Assembly: GCF_000367365.1 (NCBI RefSeq)
Contig: NZ_BARF01000091.1
Coordinates: 60,740 to 124,739 of the forward strand
Reading direction: 5' to 3'
Length of the DNA: 64,000 nucleotides
From: Streptomyces prunicolor NBRC 13075
GTDB lineage: Bacteria; Actinomycetota; Actinomycetes; Streptomycetales; Streptomycetaceae
The number at the start of each line of letters is the position of its first letter. Position 1 is the stretch's first letter. Below the pieces are notes generated by a model. That model saw only the letters and a program-made list of their open reading frames with translations, had not been told where the DNA came from and searched no databases. Below are positions 34,396-42,913 of the stretch, one piece after another. The position numbers were made by a program, and so were the translations under genes.

Positions 34396-35349
34396 TTACA
34401 TGATCGGGTCCGGCTCCCTCGCCAGGTCCGCTGCCCCCACCATGCCCGCCTTGTTGCCCAGTTGGGCGGCGATCACGTCGGCGACCGGGCGCCAGTTGCC
34501 GCCCACCAGCCAGCGTTTGTAGGACTTGCGGATGGGGTCGAGGACCAGTTCGCCCTCGTCGGAGAGGCCGCCGCCGACGATGAAGGCGGAGGGGTCGAAG
34601 AGGGAGGCGAGGTCGGCGAGGCCGGCGCCGGCCCAGCGGGCCAGTTCGCGGTAGGAGTCGACGGCGACCGGGTCGCCCTGGCGGGCGGCCATGGAGATGT
34701 GCTTGCCCTCGATGCCCTCGGGGCTGCCGTCGCCGAGGGAGAGCAGGACCTCCGCGGCCTCGGGGGTGGCGTTGGCGCGCTGCTTGGCGTAGCGGACGAG
34801 GGCGCGGCCGGAGGCGTACTGCTCCCAGCAGCCCTGTGAGCCGCAGCCGCACAGCAGGCCGTCCGGCACCATGCGGATGTGGCCGAACTCGGCGGCCACG
34901 CCGAAGTGTCCGCGGCGCAGCTTGTTGCCGATGATGATGCCGCCGCCGAGGCCGGTGCCGAGCGTGATGCAGATGACGTTGCGGTGGCCCTTGCCGGCGC
35001 CGAACTTGTACTCGCCCCAGGCCGCGGCGTTCGCGTCGTTCTCCACGACGACGGGGAGGCCCACGCGGGCCTCGACCTTCTCCTTCAGCGGCTCCTGGCG
35101 CCAGTCGATGTTCGGCGCGAAGTAGACCGTGGAGCGCTGACGGTTGACGTATCCGGCCGCACCGATGCCCACGCCGACGATCTCGTGCCCGGCGCGTGCT
35201 CCGTCGACCGCGGCGGCGATGGCGTCCACGATGCCCTCGGCCGTACCCGGGGTCGGCACCTTGTGGGTCGAGAGGATGTTGCCTTCCTCGTCGACAACCC
35301 CGGCCGCGATCTTGGTGCCGCCGATATCGACGCCGATGGTGAGTCCCAT
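34396..35349 (-). CDS. glkA: Glucokinase (ROK family)
   Basis: 317 residues, the length of S. coelicolor GlkA. MGLTIGVDIGGTKIAAGVVD is the ATP-binding start, VENDANAAAWGEY holds the catalytic Asp, GTGLGGGIIIGNKL is the ROK block, and GLLCGCGSQGCWEQYASG is the Cys-rich zinc motif. It phosphorylates glucose and, in S. coelicolor, is central to carbon catabolite repression. A hairpin separates it from the DUF5304 gene upstream on the same strand. pfkA, for the next kinase step, is 6 kb away. Confidence 0.97.
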   Translation of the reverse strand: MGLTIGVDIGGTKIAAGVVDEEGNILSTHKVPTPGTAEGIVDAIAAAVDGARAGHEIVGVGIGAAGYVNRQRSTVYFAPNIDWRQEPLKEKVEARVGLPVVVENDANAAAWGEYKFGAGKGHRNVICITLGTGLGGGIIIGNKLRRGHFGVAAEFGHIRMVPDGLLCGCGSQGCWEQYASGRALVRYAKQRANATPEAAEVLLSLGDGSPEGIEGKHISMAARQGDPVAVDSYRELARWAGAGLADLASLFDPSAFIVGGGLSDEGELVLDPIRKSYKRWLVGGNWRPVADVIAAQLGNKAGMVGAADLAREPDPIM

Positions 35350-35369
35350 GAATCCCTCAGTTTCGGTCG

Positions 35370-35402
35370 AGCCCCGCTACGGCCCACCGTACCCGAGGGG
35401 CT
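35370..35402 (-). terminator. Hairpin between DUF5304 gene and glkA
   Basis: On the minus strand AGCCCC pairs with GGGGCT and an inner TACGG pairs with CCGTA around TGGG. It stands between the DUF5304 stop and the glkA start and could terminate or attenuate read-through into glkA. Confidence 0.5.
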
Positions 35403-35403
35403 T

Positions 35404-35889
35404 CTAGTCCAGGTCGATGCGCTCCCCCGGACCAGGGTCCTCGCCCCGGTCACGGCGGTCCTTCAACTCGGTGTCCCGTGCTGTCCAGCGTTGTTCCTGG
35501 GCCTGGACCGCTGAGCGGTACGCGGCGAGGAGTTCGTTTCCGGCCGCCGCGAGGTGGTCGAAGACGTCCGGGTTGCGTTCGATGACGGGCTCGACGGCTG
35601 CCTTGGCCTGCTGGACGACCTGCTTCACCACCTGCTGGGCGGCCGGTCCCGCGACCTGGCCGAGCAGCGGGGACTGGAGGCCGGACAGCTTGTCCGCGAC
35701 GGTGTCGACGAGCTTGCGCAGTTCCTCGGCGGCCGAGCCCGGGGGCGGGCCGTACTGGGTGCGGCGGCGGGCCTTCTCCGCCGCGAGATCTTCGGCGGCC
35801 GCCGTCGCCCAGGCGTCGGCGTCGGTCGCCCGCACCTCGTCGAGCGCCTCTTCCTTGCCGGCCTCTGACGGGGGGAGCTCTTCGCTCAT
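35404..35889 (-). CDS. DUF5304 protein upstream of glkA
   Basis: 161 residues, mostly helical and charged, starting MSEELPPSEAGKEEALDEVR. The middle (EELRKLVDTVADKLSGLQSP and VVKQVVQQAKAAVEPVIERN) looks like amphipathic helices, and the tail is Asp/Arg/Gly-rich. It occupies the position of SCO2127 in S. coelicolor, reported, as I recall, to stimulate glucose uptake and glucokinase; orthology is inferred from position. No catalytic motif is seen. Family function is not established. Confidence 0.7.
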   Translation of the reverse strand: MSEELPPSEAGKEEALDEVRATDADAWATAAAEDLAAEKARRRTQYGPPPGSAAEELRKLVDTVADKLSGLQSPLLGQVAGPAAQQVVKQVVQQAKAAVEPVIERNPDVFDHLAAAGNELLAAYRSAVQAQEQRWTARDTELKDRRDRGEDPGPGERIDLD

Positions 35890-35979
35890 GACGGACTCCT
35901 GACTACGGTTCGTCTCTACGACGTTACCCGAATGGGCGTACGTGCTTCATCGTCTCCGCGTCCACAAATACCGACACGG

Positions 35980-37149
35980 TCACCTTCCCTGCGGCCACAG
36001 GTCCGGGTCGGGGGCGAAACGGATGCGCAGTTCGCCCTCGCGCAGGGCCGCGCCGGCCACGGTGCAGCGGCGCAGGGCCGACGGCAGCGGCACGATACGG
36101 CGGAACCGGCCGACGGTGACAACGAGTTCGTCGCCCCGGCGGACCAGGTCCAGTTCGTCCCGTATCGCGCCGGGCAGGGCAATGCTCCAGACCAGGACGC
36201 CGTCCTCGGCCAGCCGGTCGGTGACGGGCCACTCCACCGTGGAACCCGCCGCGTTGACACCGGGCACCGCGAGCGCGGTGAGGTCGTCGGTGCCGCGCGG
36301 GTCGTGGCCGAGGTGCGGGACGTGCCGGACCTCGTACGTCCCCTGCCACTCGTCCAGGGTCTTGCGCTGCTGGGCATTGAGGCCGGCCAGCCAGGTGTCC
36401 TCGACGGACTCGGGCAGCACCCGGTTGGCGACCAGCGCGTCGGGGCGCAGACCGCGCAGGGCGAGTGCGAGGCCGGCCTCGCGAACGGCGTCGGCGCCGG
36501 CCGGTCCGGGCTCGGCGACCAGTCGTACGGAGGTGTGGCGGTCGGCGAGAACCGCTTCCACGGCGGCCAGTTCGACGTCCCAGCGGCCGGCCGTGTCGTA
36601 GAGCCACTCCGAGGGCATCGGGACGCCGGCGAGGCGACCGAGAACCGGGCGGAGGGCGCGGGCCGCTTGCCGCTCGGCTGGGAGGAGGCGGCGCAGGTAG
36701 CGGCGGAGCTCTTCGGGGAGGGCGAGGAGGGCGAGCGCGTGGGGGGTGGGCGGGAGGTCCACGACCAGGAGGTCGTAGGCCTCGGACAGGGCCGCGTCCC
36801 TGAGGGCTCGGAGGAGGGCCAGTTCCTCGGCGCCGGGGAGGGGGGTCACCTCTTCCGCGTCCAGGCGGGCCGCGCCGAGGAGTTCGAGGGCGGTGGAGGC
36901 GCGGTCCTGGAAGGCGGTGAGGTCTGCGCGGAAGGATTCCGTGGCGTCGGGGCGCCAGGCCGTGAGGTTCTCGGCGGCTTCGACGGGGGCCGCTCCCGTG
37001 ACCACGCCCAGGGCGGCGCCGAGGGTGTCGCTGCGGTCGGCACCGAGGAGGAGAGTGCGGGTGCCGGTGCCTGCGGCGGCTTGTGCGGTGGCTGCGGCGA
37101 TGGTGCTTCGGCCGCTGCCGCCTGGGCCGGTGATCAGGAGGGTGCGCAT
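35980..37149 (-). CDS. ArsA/GET3-like ATPase with altered P-loop
   Basis: 389 residues. The fold is ArsA-like: the P-loop is at residues 8-17, and VVDLPPTPHALALLALPEEL matches the ArsA DTAPTGHTLRLL block. The C-terminal part has LVANRVLP and a small beta domain (LVVTVGRFRRIVPLP). The P-loop reads GPGGSGRST where ArsA has GKGGVGKT, so both conserved lysines are missing; ATP hydrolysis is doubtful. The position matches Rv2184c, next to an SRPBCC gene as in mycobacteria. No arsenic genes are nearby, so an arsenite role is unlikely. Confidence 0.85.
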   Translation of the reverse strand: MRTLLITGPGGSGRSTIAAATAQAAAGTGTRTLLLGADRSDTLGAALGVVTGAAPVEAAENLTAWRPDATESFRADLTAFQDRASTALELLGAARLDAEEVTPLPGAEELALLRALRDAALSEAYDLLVVDLPPTPHALALLALPEELRRYLRRLLPAERQAARALRPVLGRLAGVPMPSEWLYDTAGRWDVELAAVEAVLADRHTSVRLVAEPGPAGADAVREAGLALALRGLRPDALVANRVLPESVEDTWLAGLNAQQRKTLDEWQGTYEVRHVPHLGHDPRGTDDLTALAVPGVNAAGSTVEWPVTDRLAEDGVLVWSIALPGAIRDELDLVRRGDELVVTVGRFRRIVPLPSALRRCTVAGAALREGELRIRFAPDPDLWPQGR

Positions 37150-37184
37150 ATGAGTGAACGGTAGTCGCTCGGTGGGGGTTGGGC

Positions 37185-37262
37185 GCCGTTGCCGGAGGCT
37201 CCGCCCCCGGACCCCCGTCGGCCCTGAAGGGGCCTCGTCCTCAAACGCCGGACGGGCTGAGT
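37185..37262. repeat. Streptomyces intergenic repeat (GCTCCGCCCCCGGACCCC type)
   Basis: GGAGGCTCCGCCCCCGGACC is followed by GGCCTCGTCCTCAAACGCCG and GACGGGCTGA. This sequence type is very common between Streptomyces genes and folds by GC-rich pairing. It sits between the SRPBCC stop and the ArsA-like start. The remaining 37263-37373 has no gene. Confidence 0.65.
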
Positions 37263-37373
37263 AATGCCGGTCGTCGTTCGAAAGGCACCGGACGGGGTGG
37301 ATGGTGCCGGCCCGTCTCGGAAACCCGCCGCAAGGACCGGGAGAGAATGCCCGCCGGCGCCGAAAAGGCCCGC

Positions 37374-37838
37374 CTACTTCTCGCCCGTCTCCACCGGCGG
37401 CTCCCCCGACTCCACCCGCTTCTTCAACCCCGCCAACGCCCGGTCGATGATGACCTTCTCGGCCTTGCGCTTGATCATGCCCAGCATCGGGATCTTGACA
37501 TCGACCGTGAGGAGGTAGGTGACCTCCGTGGCGCCCGCGCCTGAAGGCTTGAGGAGGTAGGAGCCGTCCAGGGAGCGCAGCATCTGGGACTTGACGAGGG
37601 TCCAGGAGACCTCGTTGTCGCCGGTCCAGGTGTACGCGAGGACCTGGTCGTCCTTGATCGCGCCGGCGTCCATGACGAGCCGGACCTGTTCGGCGCGGCC
37701 CCGCTCGTCGGTCTTGAGGACGTCCGCCTCCTTCACCTCACCGGTCCAGTCCGGGTAGCGGGCGAAGTCGGCGATCACTTCCATCACTTCGGCCGGTGCC
37801 GCCTCGATCGTGATGCTCGAACTGGTGTGTTCCGCCAT
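37374..37838 (-). CDS. SRPBCC (START/polyketide cyclase-like) protein
   Basis: 154 residues with GGAGGAG before the ATG. SSSITIEAAPAEVMEVIADF at the start and YPDWTGEVKEADVL are typical of the Polyketide_cyc2/SRPBCC fold, which has a hydrophobic cavity for lipids or other small ligands. It is a close match in type and place to Rv2185c (TB16.3) in mycobacteria. No catalytic residues can be named. Cytoplasmic. Likely in one transcription unit with the ArsA-like gene, though a repeat intervenes. Confidence 0.85.
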   Translation of the reverse strand: MAEHTSSSITIEAAPAEVMEVIADFARYPDWTGEVKEADVLKTDERGRAEQVRLVMDAGAIKDDQVLAYTWTGDNEVSWTLVKSQMLRSLDGSYLLKPSGAGATEVTYLLTVDVKIPMLGMIKRKAEKVIIDRALAGLKKRVESGEPPVETGEK

Positions 37839-37985
37839 CGCTGTGGCTCCTCCAGATGCGGACCGGCAGGGCGTCGTCGTCGTGCGCTTGTGCGTGCAGC
37901 GTGAAGGCTACCTCCCCGCCAACCCCCTTACCGCACCCCCTACCTGCGGACATCAGGAGGAGGTCGGGAGGAAGTCAGGAGGAGG

Positions 37986-38783
37986 TCACCACTCCAGTAC
38001 CCACGGCTTGCCGCTGCCCGCGAAGTGCCCCACGTTCACGCACTCGGTCGCGCCGATCCGCATCCGGCGCACCAGTGGCTGGTGGACGTGGCCGAACAGT
38101 GCATAGCGGGGTCTGGTGCGGCGGATGGCGTCCAGGAGGGCGCGGCTGCCGCGTTCGAAGCGGCGCGCGACAGTGTCGTAGACCAGCTCGGGGACCTCGG
38201 GTGGGATGTGGGTGCAGAGGACGTCGACCTCGCCGACCGCCTCGATCTTCGCGGCGTACTCCTCGTCGCTGATCTCGTACGGGGTGCGCATGGGGGTGCG
38301 GAGGCCGCCGCCGACGAAGCCGAACGTCCAGCCGCCGATCTCCACGCGTTCGCCGTCGAGCACGGTCGTTCCGGGGGCGGCGTACTCGGGCCACAGGGTC
38401 GGCATGTCTACGTTGCCGTAGGTGGCGTACGTCGGGGTGGGGAAGGCGGCGAACATCTCTGCGTACTGTTTGCGGACCGCCTTCTCGATCAGGGCCGCTC
38501 GGTCCCCGCCGACGCCGGCGCACAGCCGGGCGCCCAGTTCGCGGGCCTCCTCGAAGCGGCGGGCGGTGCGCAGCTCGACCAGGCGGTCGGCGTTCTCCTC
38601 GCCGAAGAGCTCGGGGAAGATCCCGCGCGAGTGGTCGGCGTAGTCGAGGAAGAGGACCAGGTCGCCCAGGCAGATCAGGGCGTCGGCACCCTCGCCGGAT
38701 CTGGCCAGGTCACGGGCGTTGCCGTGCACGTCGCTGACCACATGGATGCGCGTCCCGGAGTTACCGGCCGGTGTGGGTGCCAT
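37986..38783 (-). CDS. Calcineurin-like metallophosphoesterase
   Basis: 265 residues from the ATG; no ribosome site, but TACGCT ends 8 bases upstream, so the message may be leaderless. A TTG three codons earlier is the alternative. Metal motifs: HVVSDVHGNARDL (D-x-H), LICLGDLVLFLDY (GD), TYATYGNVDMP (GN-x-D, where many have GNHD), DVLCTHIPPE and LFGHVHQPLV (GHxH). The substrate may be a phosphodiester or a protein phosphate. The His of GNHD is replaced by Val, a notable but not unprecedented change. Confidence 0.85.
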   Translation of the reverse strand: MAPTPAGNSGTRIHVVSDVHGNARDLARSGEGADALICLGDLVLFLDYADHSRGIFPELFGEENADRLVELRTARRFEEARELGARLCAGVGGDRAALIEKAVRKQYAEMFAAFPTPTYATYGNVDMPTLWPEYAAPGTTVLDGERVEIGGWTFGFVGGGLRTPMRTPYEISDEEYAAKIEAVGEVDVLCTHIPPEVPELVYDTVARRFERGSRALLDAIRRTRPRYALFGHVHQPLVRRMRIGATECVNVGHFAGSGKPWVLEW

Positions 38784-39079
38784 GACGATCAAGCGTAGGC
38801 GTGTGCGGCAAACGTGAACAGTGGCGGCGGAGCTTGCGGTTACTGGCCAGTCAAGAAAGGCGTGGACTACTGTGCGCCAGGAAACACCAATCTGTGTGAC
38901 GCAGCGAACATCTCGCCGGGACCCCCTGTCGTAGAAGCCATACCGACGGGTAACGTCCGGGCAGTCCAGTCGTGCTCAGGATTTCAACCACCGGGTCCTG
39001 ACGCACCTGCCCGAGTCTTGGACCGGACCGTCGCATCACACAACGTCGTGGCGCCGGCGCCCTATGAGGAGCAGCAGTC
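38784..39079. other. Divergent intergenic region
   Basis: About 296 bases between the metallophosphoesterase and acyl-CoA ligase genes. Apart from the TACGCT -10-like box for the former and GAGGAG for the latter, I see no gene, riboswitch or strong hairpin. Several short ORFs are not supported. Confidence 0.5.
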
Positions 39080-40876
39080 TTGCGCGAGTTCAGCCTTCCG
39101 GCTTTGTACGAGGTCCCCGCGGACGGCAATCTGACCGACATCGTCCGCAGAAACGCCGCGCAGCACCCAGAGGTCGCCGTGATCGCCCGCAAGGCGAACG
39201 GCGGCTGGCAGGACGTGACCGCCACGGTCTTCCTCGCCGAGGTGCACGCCGCCGCCAAGGGGCTCATCGCCTCCGGCGTCGAGCCCGGCGACCGCGTGGG
39301 TCTGATGTCCCGCACGCGGTACGAGTGGACGCTGCTCGACTTCGCGATCTGGTGTGCGGGCGCGATCACCGTGCCGGTGTACGAGACCAGCTCGCCGGAG
39401 CAGGTGCAGTGGATCCTGAGCGACTCGGGGGCCACCGCCCTCGTCGTGGAGCAGGACGGGCACGCCGCCGCCGTCGAGTCGGTGCGCGCGCAGCTGCCCG
39501 CGCTCAAGCACGTCTGGCAGATCGACGCCGGCGCGATCGACGAGCTGGACCGCGCGGGCAAGGACGTCACCGACGCGACCGTCGAGGAGCGCAGCTCGCA
39601 GGCGAAGGCCGACGACCCGGCGACCATCGTCTACACGAGCGGCACCACCGGCCGGCCCAAGGGCTGTGTACTCACCCACCGCAGCTTCTTCGCGGAGTGC
39701 GGCAACATCGTGGAGCGGCTGCGCCCGCTGTTCCGCACCGGCGAGTGCTCGGTGCTGCTGTTCCTGCCGCTCGCGCACGTCTTCGGGCGGCTGGTGCAGA
39801 TCGCGCCGATGATGGCACCGATCAAGCTGGGCCTGGTCCCGGACATCAAGAACCTCACCGACGAACTCGCCTCGTTCCGGCCGACGTTGATCCTCGGCGT
39901 GCCGCGTGTCTTCGAGAAGGTCTACAACTCGGCGCGTGCCAAGGCGCAGGCGGACGGCAAGGGCAAGATCTTCGACAAGGCGGCCGACACCGCGATCCTG
40001 TACAGCCGCGCGCTGGACACCCCGGCGGGTCCGTCCCTCGGTCTGAAGATCAAGTACAAGACCTTCGACAAGCTCGTCTACAGCAAGCTGCGCGCGGTGC
40101 TCGGCGGCAAGGGCGAGTACGCGATCTCCGGCGGCGCCCCGCTGGGCGAGCGCCTCGGTCACTTCTTCCGGGGGATCGGCTTCACGGTTCTGGAGGGCTA
40201 CGGGCTCACCGAGTCCTGTGCCGCCACCGCCTTCAACCCCTGGGACCGGACGAAGATCGGCACGGTCGGCCAGCCGCTGCCCGGCTCGGTCGTCCGCATC
40301 GCGGACGACGGCGAGGTGCTGCTGCACGGCGAGCACCTGTTCAAGGGCTACTGGAACAACGAGGCCGCTACGGCCGAGGCGCTGGCCGACGGCTGGTTCC
40401 ACACCGGGGACATCGGCACCCTCGACGAGGACGGCTACCTCAGGATCACCGGTCGCAAGAAGGAGATCATCGTCACCGCGGGCGGCAAGAACGTCGCCCC
40501 GGCCGTGATCGAGGACCGCATCCGCGCGCACGCGCTGGTCGCGGAGTGCATGGTGGTCGGCGACGGTCGGCCTTTCGTGGGCGCGCTGGTCACGATCGAC
40601 GACGAGTTCCTGGGCCGCTGGGCCGCCGAGCACGGCAAGCCCGCGGGTGCCACCGCGGCGTCACTGCGAGACGACCCGGATCTCTTGCAGGCGATCCAGG
40701 ACGCGGTCGACGACGGCAACGCCGCGGTGTCGAAGGCGGAATCGGTGCGGAAGTTCCGCATTCTGTCCTCCCAGTTCACGGAGGAGTCGGGCCACCTGAC
40801 GCCGTCCCTGAAGCTCAAGCGCAATGTGGTGGCGAAGGACTACGCGGACGAGATCGAGGCCATCTACCAGAAGTAG
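39080..40876 (+). CDS. Long-chain fatty-acid-CoA ligase
   Basis: 598 residues, TTG start supported by GAGGAG 5 bases upstream and by alignment of MREFSLPALYEVPADGN with family starts. AMP-binding motif IVYTSGTTGRPKGCVLTH lies near residues 185-202, then ILGVPRVFEKVY, EGYGLTESCAATAFN, WFHTGDIGTLDEDGYLRITG and the catalytic Lys region in SGHLTPSLKLKRN. It activates fatty acids with ATP and CoA. The gene sits where fadD15 (Rv2187) is in mycobacteria, next to pimB'. Peripheral membrane or cytoplasmic. Confidence 0.95.
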   Translation: MREFSLPALYEVPADGNLTDIVRRNAAQHPEVAVIARKANGGWQDVTATVFLAEVHAAAKGLIASGVEPGDRVGLMSRTRYEWTLLDFAIWCAGAITVPVYETSSPEQVQWILSDSGATALVVEQDGHAAAVESVRAQLPALKHVWQIDAGAIDELDRAGKDVTDATVEERSSQAKADDPATIVYTSGTTGRPKGCVLTHRSFFAECGNIVERLRPLFRTGECSVLLFLPLAHVFGRLVQIAPMMAPIKLGLVPDIKNLTDELASFRPTLILGVPRVFEKVYNSARAKAQADGKGKIFDKAADTAILYSRALDTPAGPSLGLKIKYKTFDKLVYSKLRAVLGGKGEYAISGGAPLGERLGHFFRGIGFTVLEGYGLTESCAATAFNPWDRTKIGTVGQPLPGSVVRIADDGEVLLHGEHLFKGYWNNEAATAEALADGWFHTGDIGTLDEDGYLRITGRKKEIIVTAGGKNVAPAVIEDRIRAHALVAECMVVGDGRPFVGALVTIDDEFLGRWAAEHGKPAGATAASLRDDPDLLQAIQDAVDDGNAAVSKAESVRKFRILSSQFTEESGHLTPSLKLKRNVVAKDYADEIEAIYQK

Positions 40877-40937
40877 ACGGGTAGTTGGGGTAGTTGGGGC
40901 ATCTCTTGGGGGTTCCCTTGGAGGTTCCCTTGAGGTC

Positions 40938-42569
40938 TCAGAAGTCCTCGGCGAGGACCCGTTCCAGCGTGCGCTCGGCGAGCGCGGTGATGGTGACGAA
41001 CGGGTTCACGCCGATGTTGCCCGGCACCAGTGAGCCGTCCGTGACGTACAGCTTCGAATACCCCTTCACCCGGCCGTAGTTGTCGGTCGCGCTGCCCAAC
41101 ACGCAGCCGCCCAGCGGGTGGTAGCAGAAGTCGTCCGCGAACACCTTGCTGGTCGAGCCGAACAGGTCGTACCGGTAGAGCGTCGCGTTGGCCGAGTTGA
41201 TCCGGTCGAACAGCTTCTTGGCCATCGCGACCGAGACCGCGCTCTGGGCCGCGGTCCAGCCCAGCTTCACCGTGCCGCTCGCCGAGTCGTAGGCGAACGA
41301 GGCTCGTTGGGGGTTCTTGGTGATCGCCAGATAGAGGCTCACCCAGGTCTCGAACCCGATGGGCAGCGGGGCGATCTCCGCGAAGACCGGGTTGTCGGTG
41401 TTGGCCCAGTCGTCGATGCCCATGACCGGCATCGTCGACTGGTTGGCGCCGGTGGTGTCCCAGATGTGGTTGGCGCGGCCCACCATGGTGTTGCCGTTGG
41501 GCCCCCAGCCCGCCCCGACCGAGGAGTTGAGCGCGGGCAGGGTGCCCGTTTCCCGTGCGCGGACGAGGAGCTCGGTGGTGCCGAGGCTGCCGCCGCCGAG
41601 GAACAGATAGGTGCAGCTGTACTGCTTGGTCTCGACGACCGTGCCGGTGTCGTCGATCCGGTCGACGGTCAGGACGTACGACCCGTCGCTCGCCCGCGTG
41701 ACCGCCTTGACCTTCTCCATGGTGTGGATGGTGACCTTGCCGGTGCCGAGCGCCGAGGCGAGGTAGGTCTTGTCGAGGCTCTTCTTGCCGTAGTTGTTGC
41801 CGTAGATGACCTCCTGGGCGAGCGCGGACTTGGTGGCGGTGCCCGCCGCCTCCTGCTGCATGTAGCCGAAGTCGTAGACGTTGGGCACGAAGGTGGTCTT
41901 CAGGCCGGTGTTCGTGGCGGCCTTCCGTGAGGTGCGGGTGAACTGGTACCACTCCGTCGACTCGAACCAGGTCGGGTCGACGGTGTTGACGCCGAGCATC
42001 GTGCGGGCCCGCGGGAAGTACGTGCCGTACATCGCGGTGGCGTCCACGGTGGGGAACTGCTCGGCGAAGTACGACTGGAGCGGGGTGACCGCCATGCCGC
42101 CGTTGACCAGCGAGCCGCCGCCGACGCCCCGGCCGACGTAGACGGACATGTTGTCGTAGTGCACGCGGTCCAGGGCACCCGGGTACGCGGTGATGTCCTT
42201 GTTGACGACGTCCAGCCACAGGAAGCTGGCGAGCGGTGCCTCGGTGCGGGTCTTGAACCACATCGAGCGCTTGTCCGGGGCGGCGGTGGAGCAGAAGATC
42301 TTGCCGTCCGTGCCCGGGGTGTTCCAGAGCCTGCCCATCTCCAGGACGAGGGTGGTGATGCCGGCCTGGCCGAGGCGGAGGGCGGCGACCGCACCGCCGT
42401 AGCCGGAGCCGACGACGATCGCGGGGGCGGTTTCGACGGCGGCGGGTTCGACGGCCTGCGCGGACTGCAGGCCGATACGGGTGAGACCGGCGGTGGCGGC
42501 GGTCTGGAGGGCGATCATGCCCAGGATTTGACGTCTCGTCAGCTGATGCTGCGTCAGTTTTGCTGTCAT
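40938..42569 (-). CDS. Secreted cholesterol oxidase (GMC type)
   Basis: 543 residues. The N-terminus has a twin-arginine signal (TRRQILGMIALQTAATAGL). FAD-binding IVVGSGYGGAVAALRLGQAG starts near residue 50. It closely follows the known Streptomyces cholesterol oxidases: VYVGRGVGGGSLVNGGMAV, AEIAPLPIGFETWVSLYLA with the active-site Glu, FCYHPLGGCVLG with the active-site His, and VTDGSLVPGNIGVNPFVTIT with the Asn. It oxidises and isomerises 3-beta-hydroxysterols to 4-en-3-ones with H2O2 release. No partner P450 gene is adjacent. Host sterols or environmental use is unknown. Confidence 0.95.
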   Translation of the reverse strand: MTAKLTQHQLTRRQILGMIALQTAATAGLTRIGLQSAQAVEPAAVETAPAIVVGSGYGGAVAALRLGQAGITTLVLEMGRLWNTPGTDGKIFCSTAAPDKRSMWFKTRTEAPLASFLWLDVVNKDITAYPGALDRVHYDNMSVYVGRGVGGGSLVNGGMAVTPLQSYFAEQFPTVDATAMYGTYFPRARTMLGVNTVDPTWFESTEWYQFTRTSRKAATNTGLKTTFVPNVYDFGYMQQEAAGTATKSALAQEVIYGNNYGKKSLDKTYLASALGTGKVTIHTMEKVKAVTRASDGSYVLTVDRIDDTGTVVETKQYSCTYLFLGGGSLGTTELLVRARETGTLPALNSSVGAGWGPNGNTMVGRANHIWDTTGANQSTMPVMGIDDWANTDNPVFAEIAPLPIGFETWVSLYLAITKNPQRASFAYDSASGTVKLGWTAAQSAVSVAMAKKLFDRINSANATLYRYDLFGSTSKVFADDFCYHPLGGCVLGSATDNYGRVKGYSKLYVTDGSLVPGNIGVNPFVTITALAERTLERVLAEDF

Positions 42570-42700
42570 GCGCGCAGCATGTGCGGATTATTCGGTTCCG
42601 CCAAGGGGCTGCGCCGGTTTTGGGGCGGGGTGGGGGGAGGCGGGGTGCGGTGCAGGGTGCGGTGGTCGGGCGGGTGCGGGTTGGGGGCTTGGGGCGCCAG

Positions 42701-42904
42701 CCGGGGTGCCGGGTGAGGCGATCGGGCGGGTGCGGGTTGTCTGTGGCTGGTCGCGCAGTTCCCCGCGCCCCTGAAAAGAGCAGGGTTGCCCGGGGCGCGG
42801 ATCGATGGGCCCCGGGCGCCCCACCCGTCTTTAGGGGCGCGGGGAACTGCGCGACCAGCCCCCACGCACCCGCACCCGCCCGACCACCTCACCCGGCACC
42901 CCGG
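42701..42904. repeat. Long inverted repeat, 72-nt arms
   Basis: Left arm 42701-42772 and right arm 42833-42904 are complementary over 72 nt with scattered mismatches and leave a 60-base loop. Each arm has a GGTGCCGGGTGAGG segment, a GGGCGGGTGCGGG segment and the 28-30 nt dispersed element (copies 2 and 3). A partial extra copy of the GC-rich segment lies just left, near 42657-42690. The whole 42570-42913 gap has no gene. It lies directly behind the PimB'-like gene. Confidence 0.85.
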
Positions 42905-42913
42905 ATGGCGCCC

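Noticed and set aside
35980..37149. Arsenite efflux ATPase
   Set aside because: No arsB/arsD/arsR nearby and the P-loop lysines are missing.
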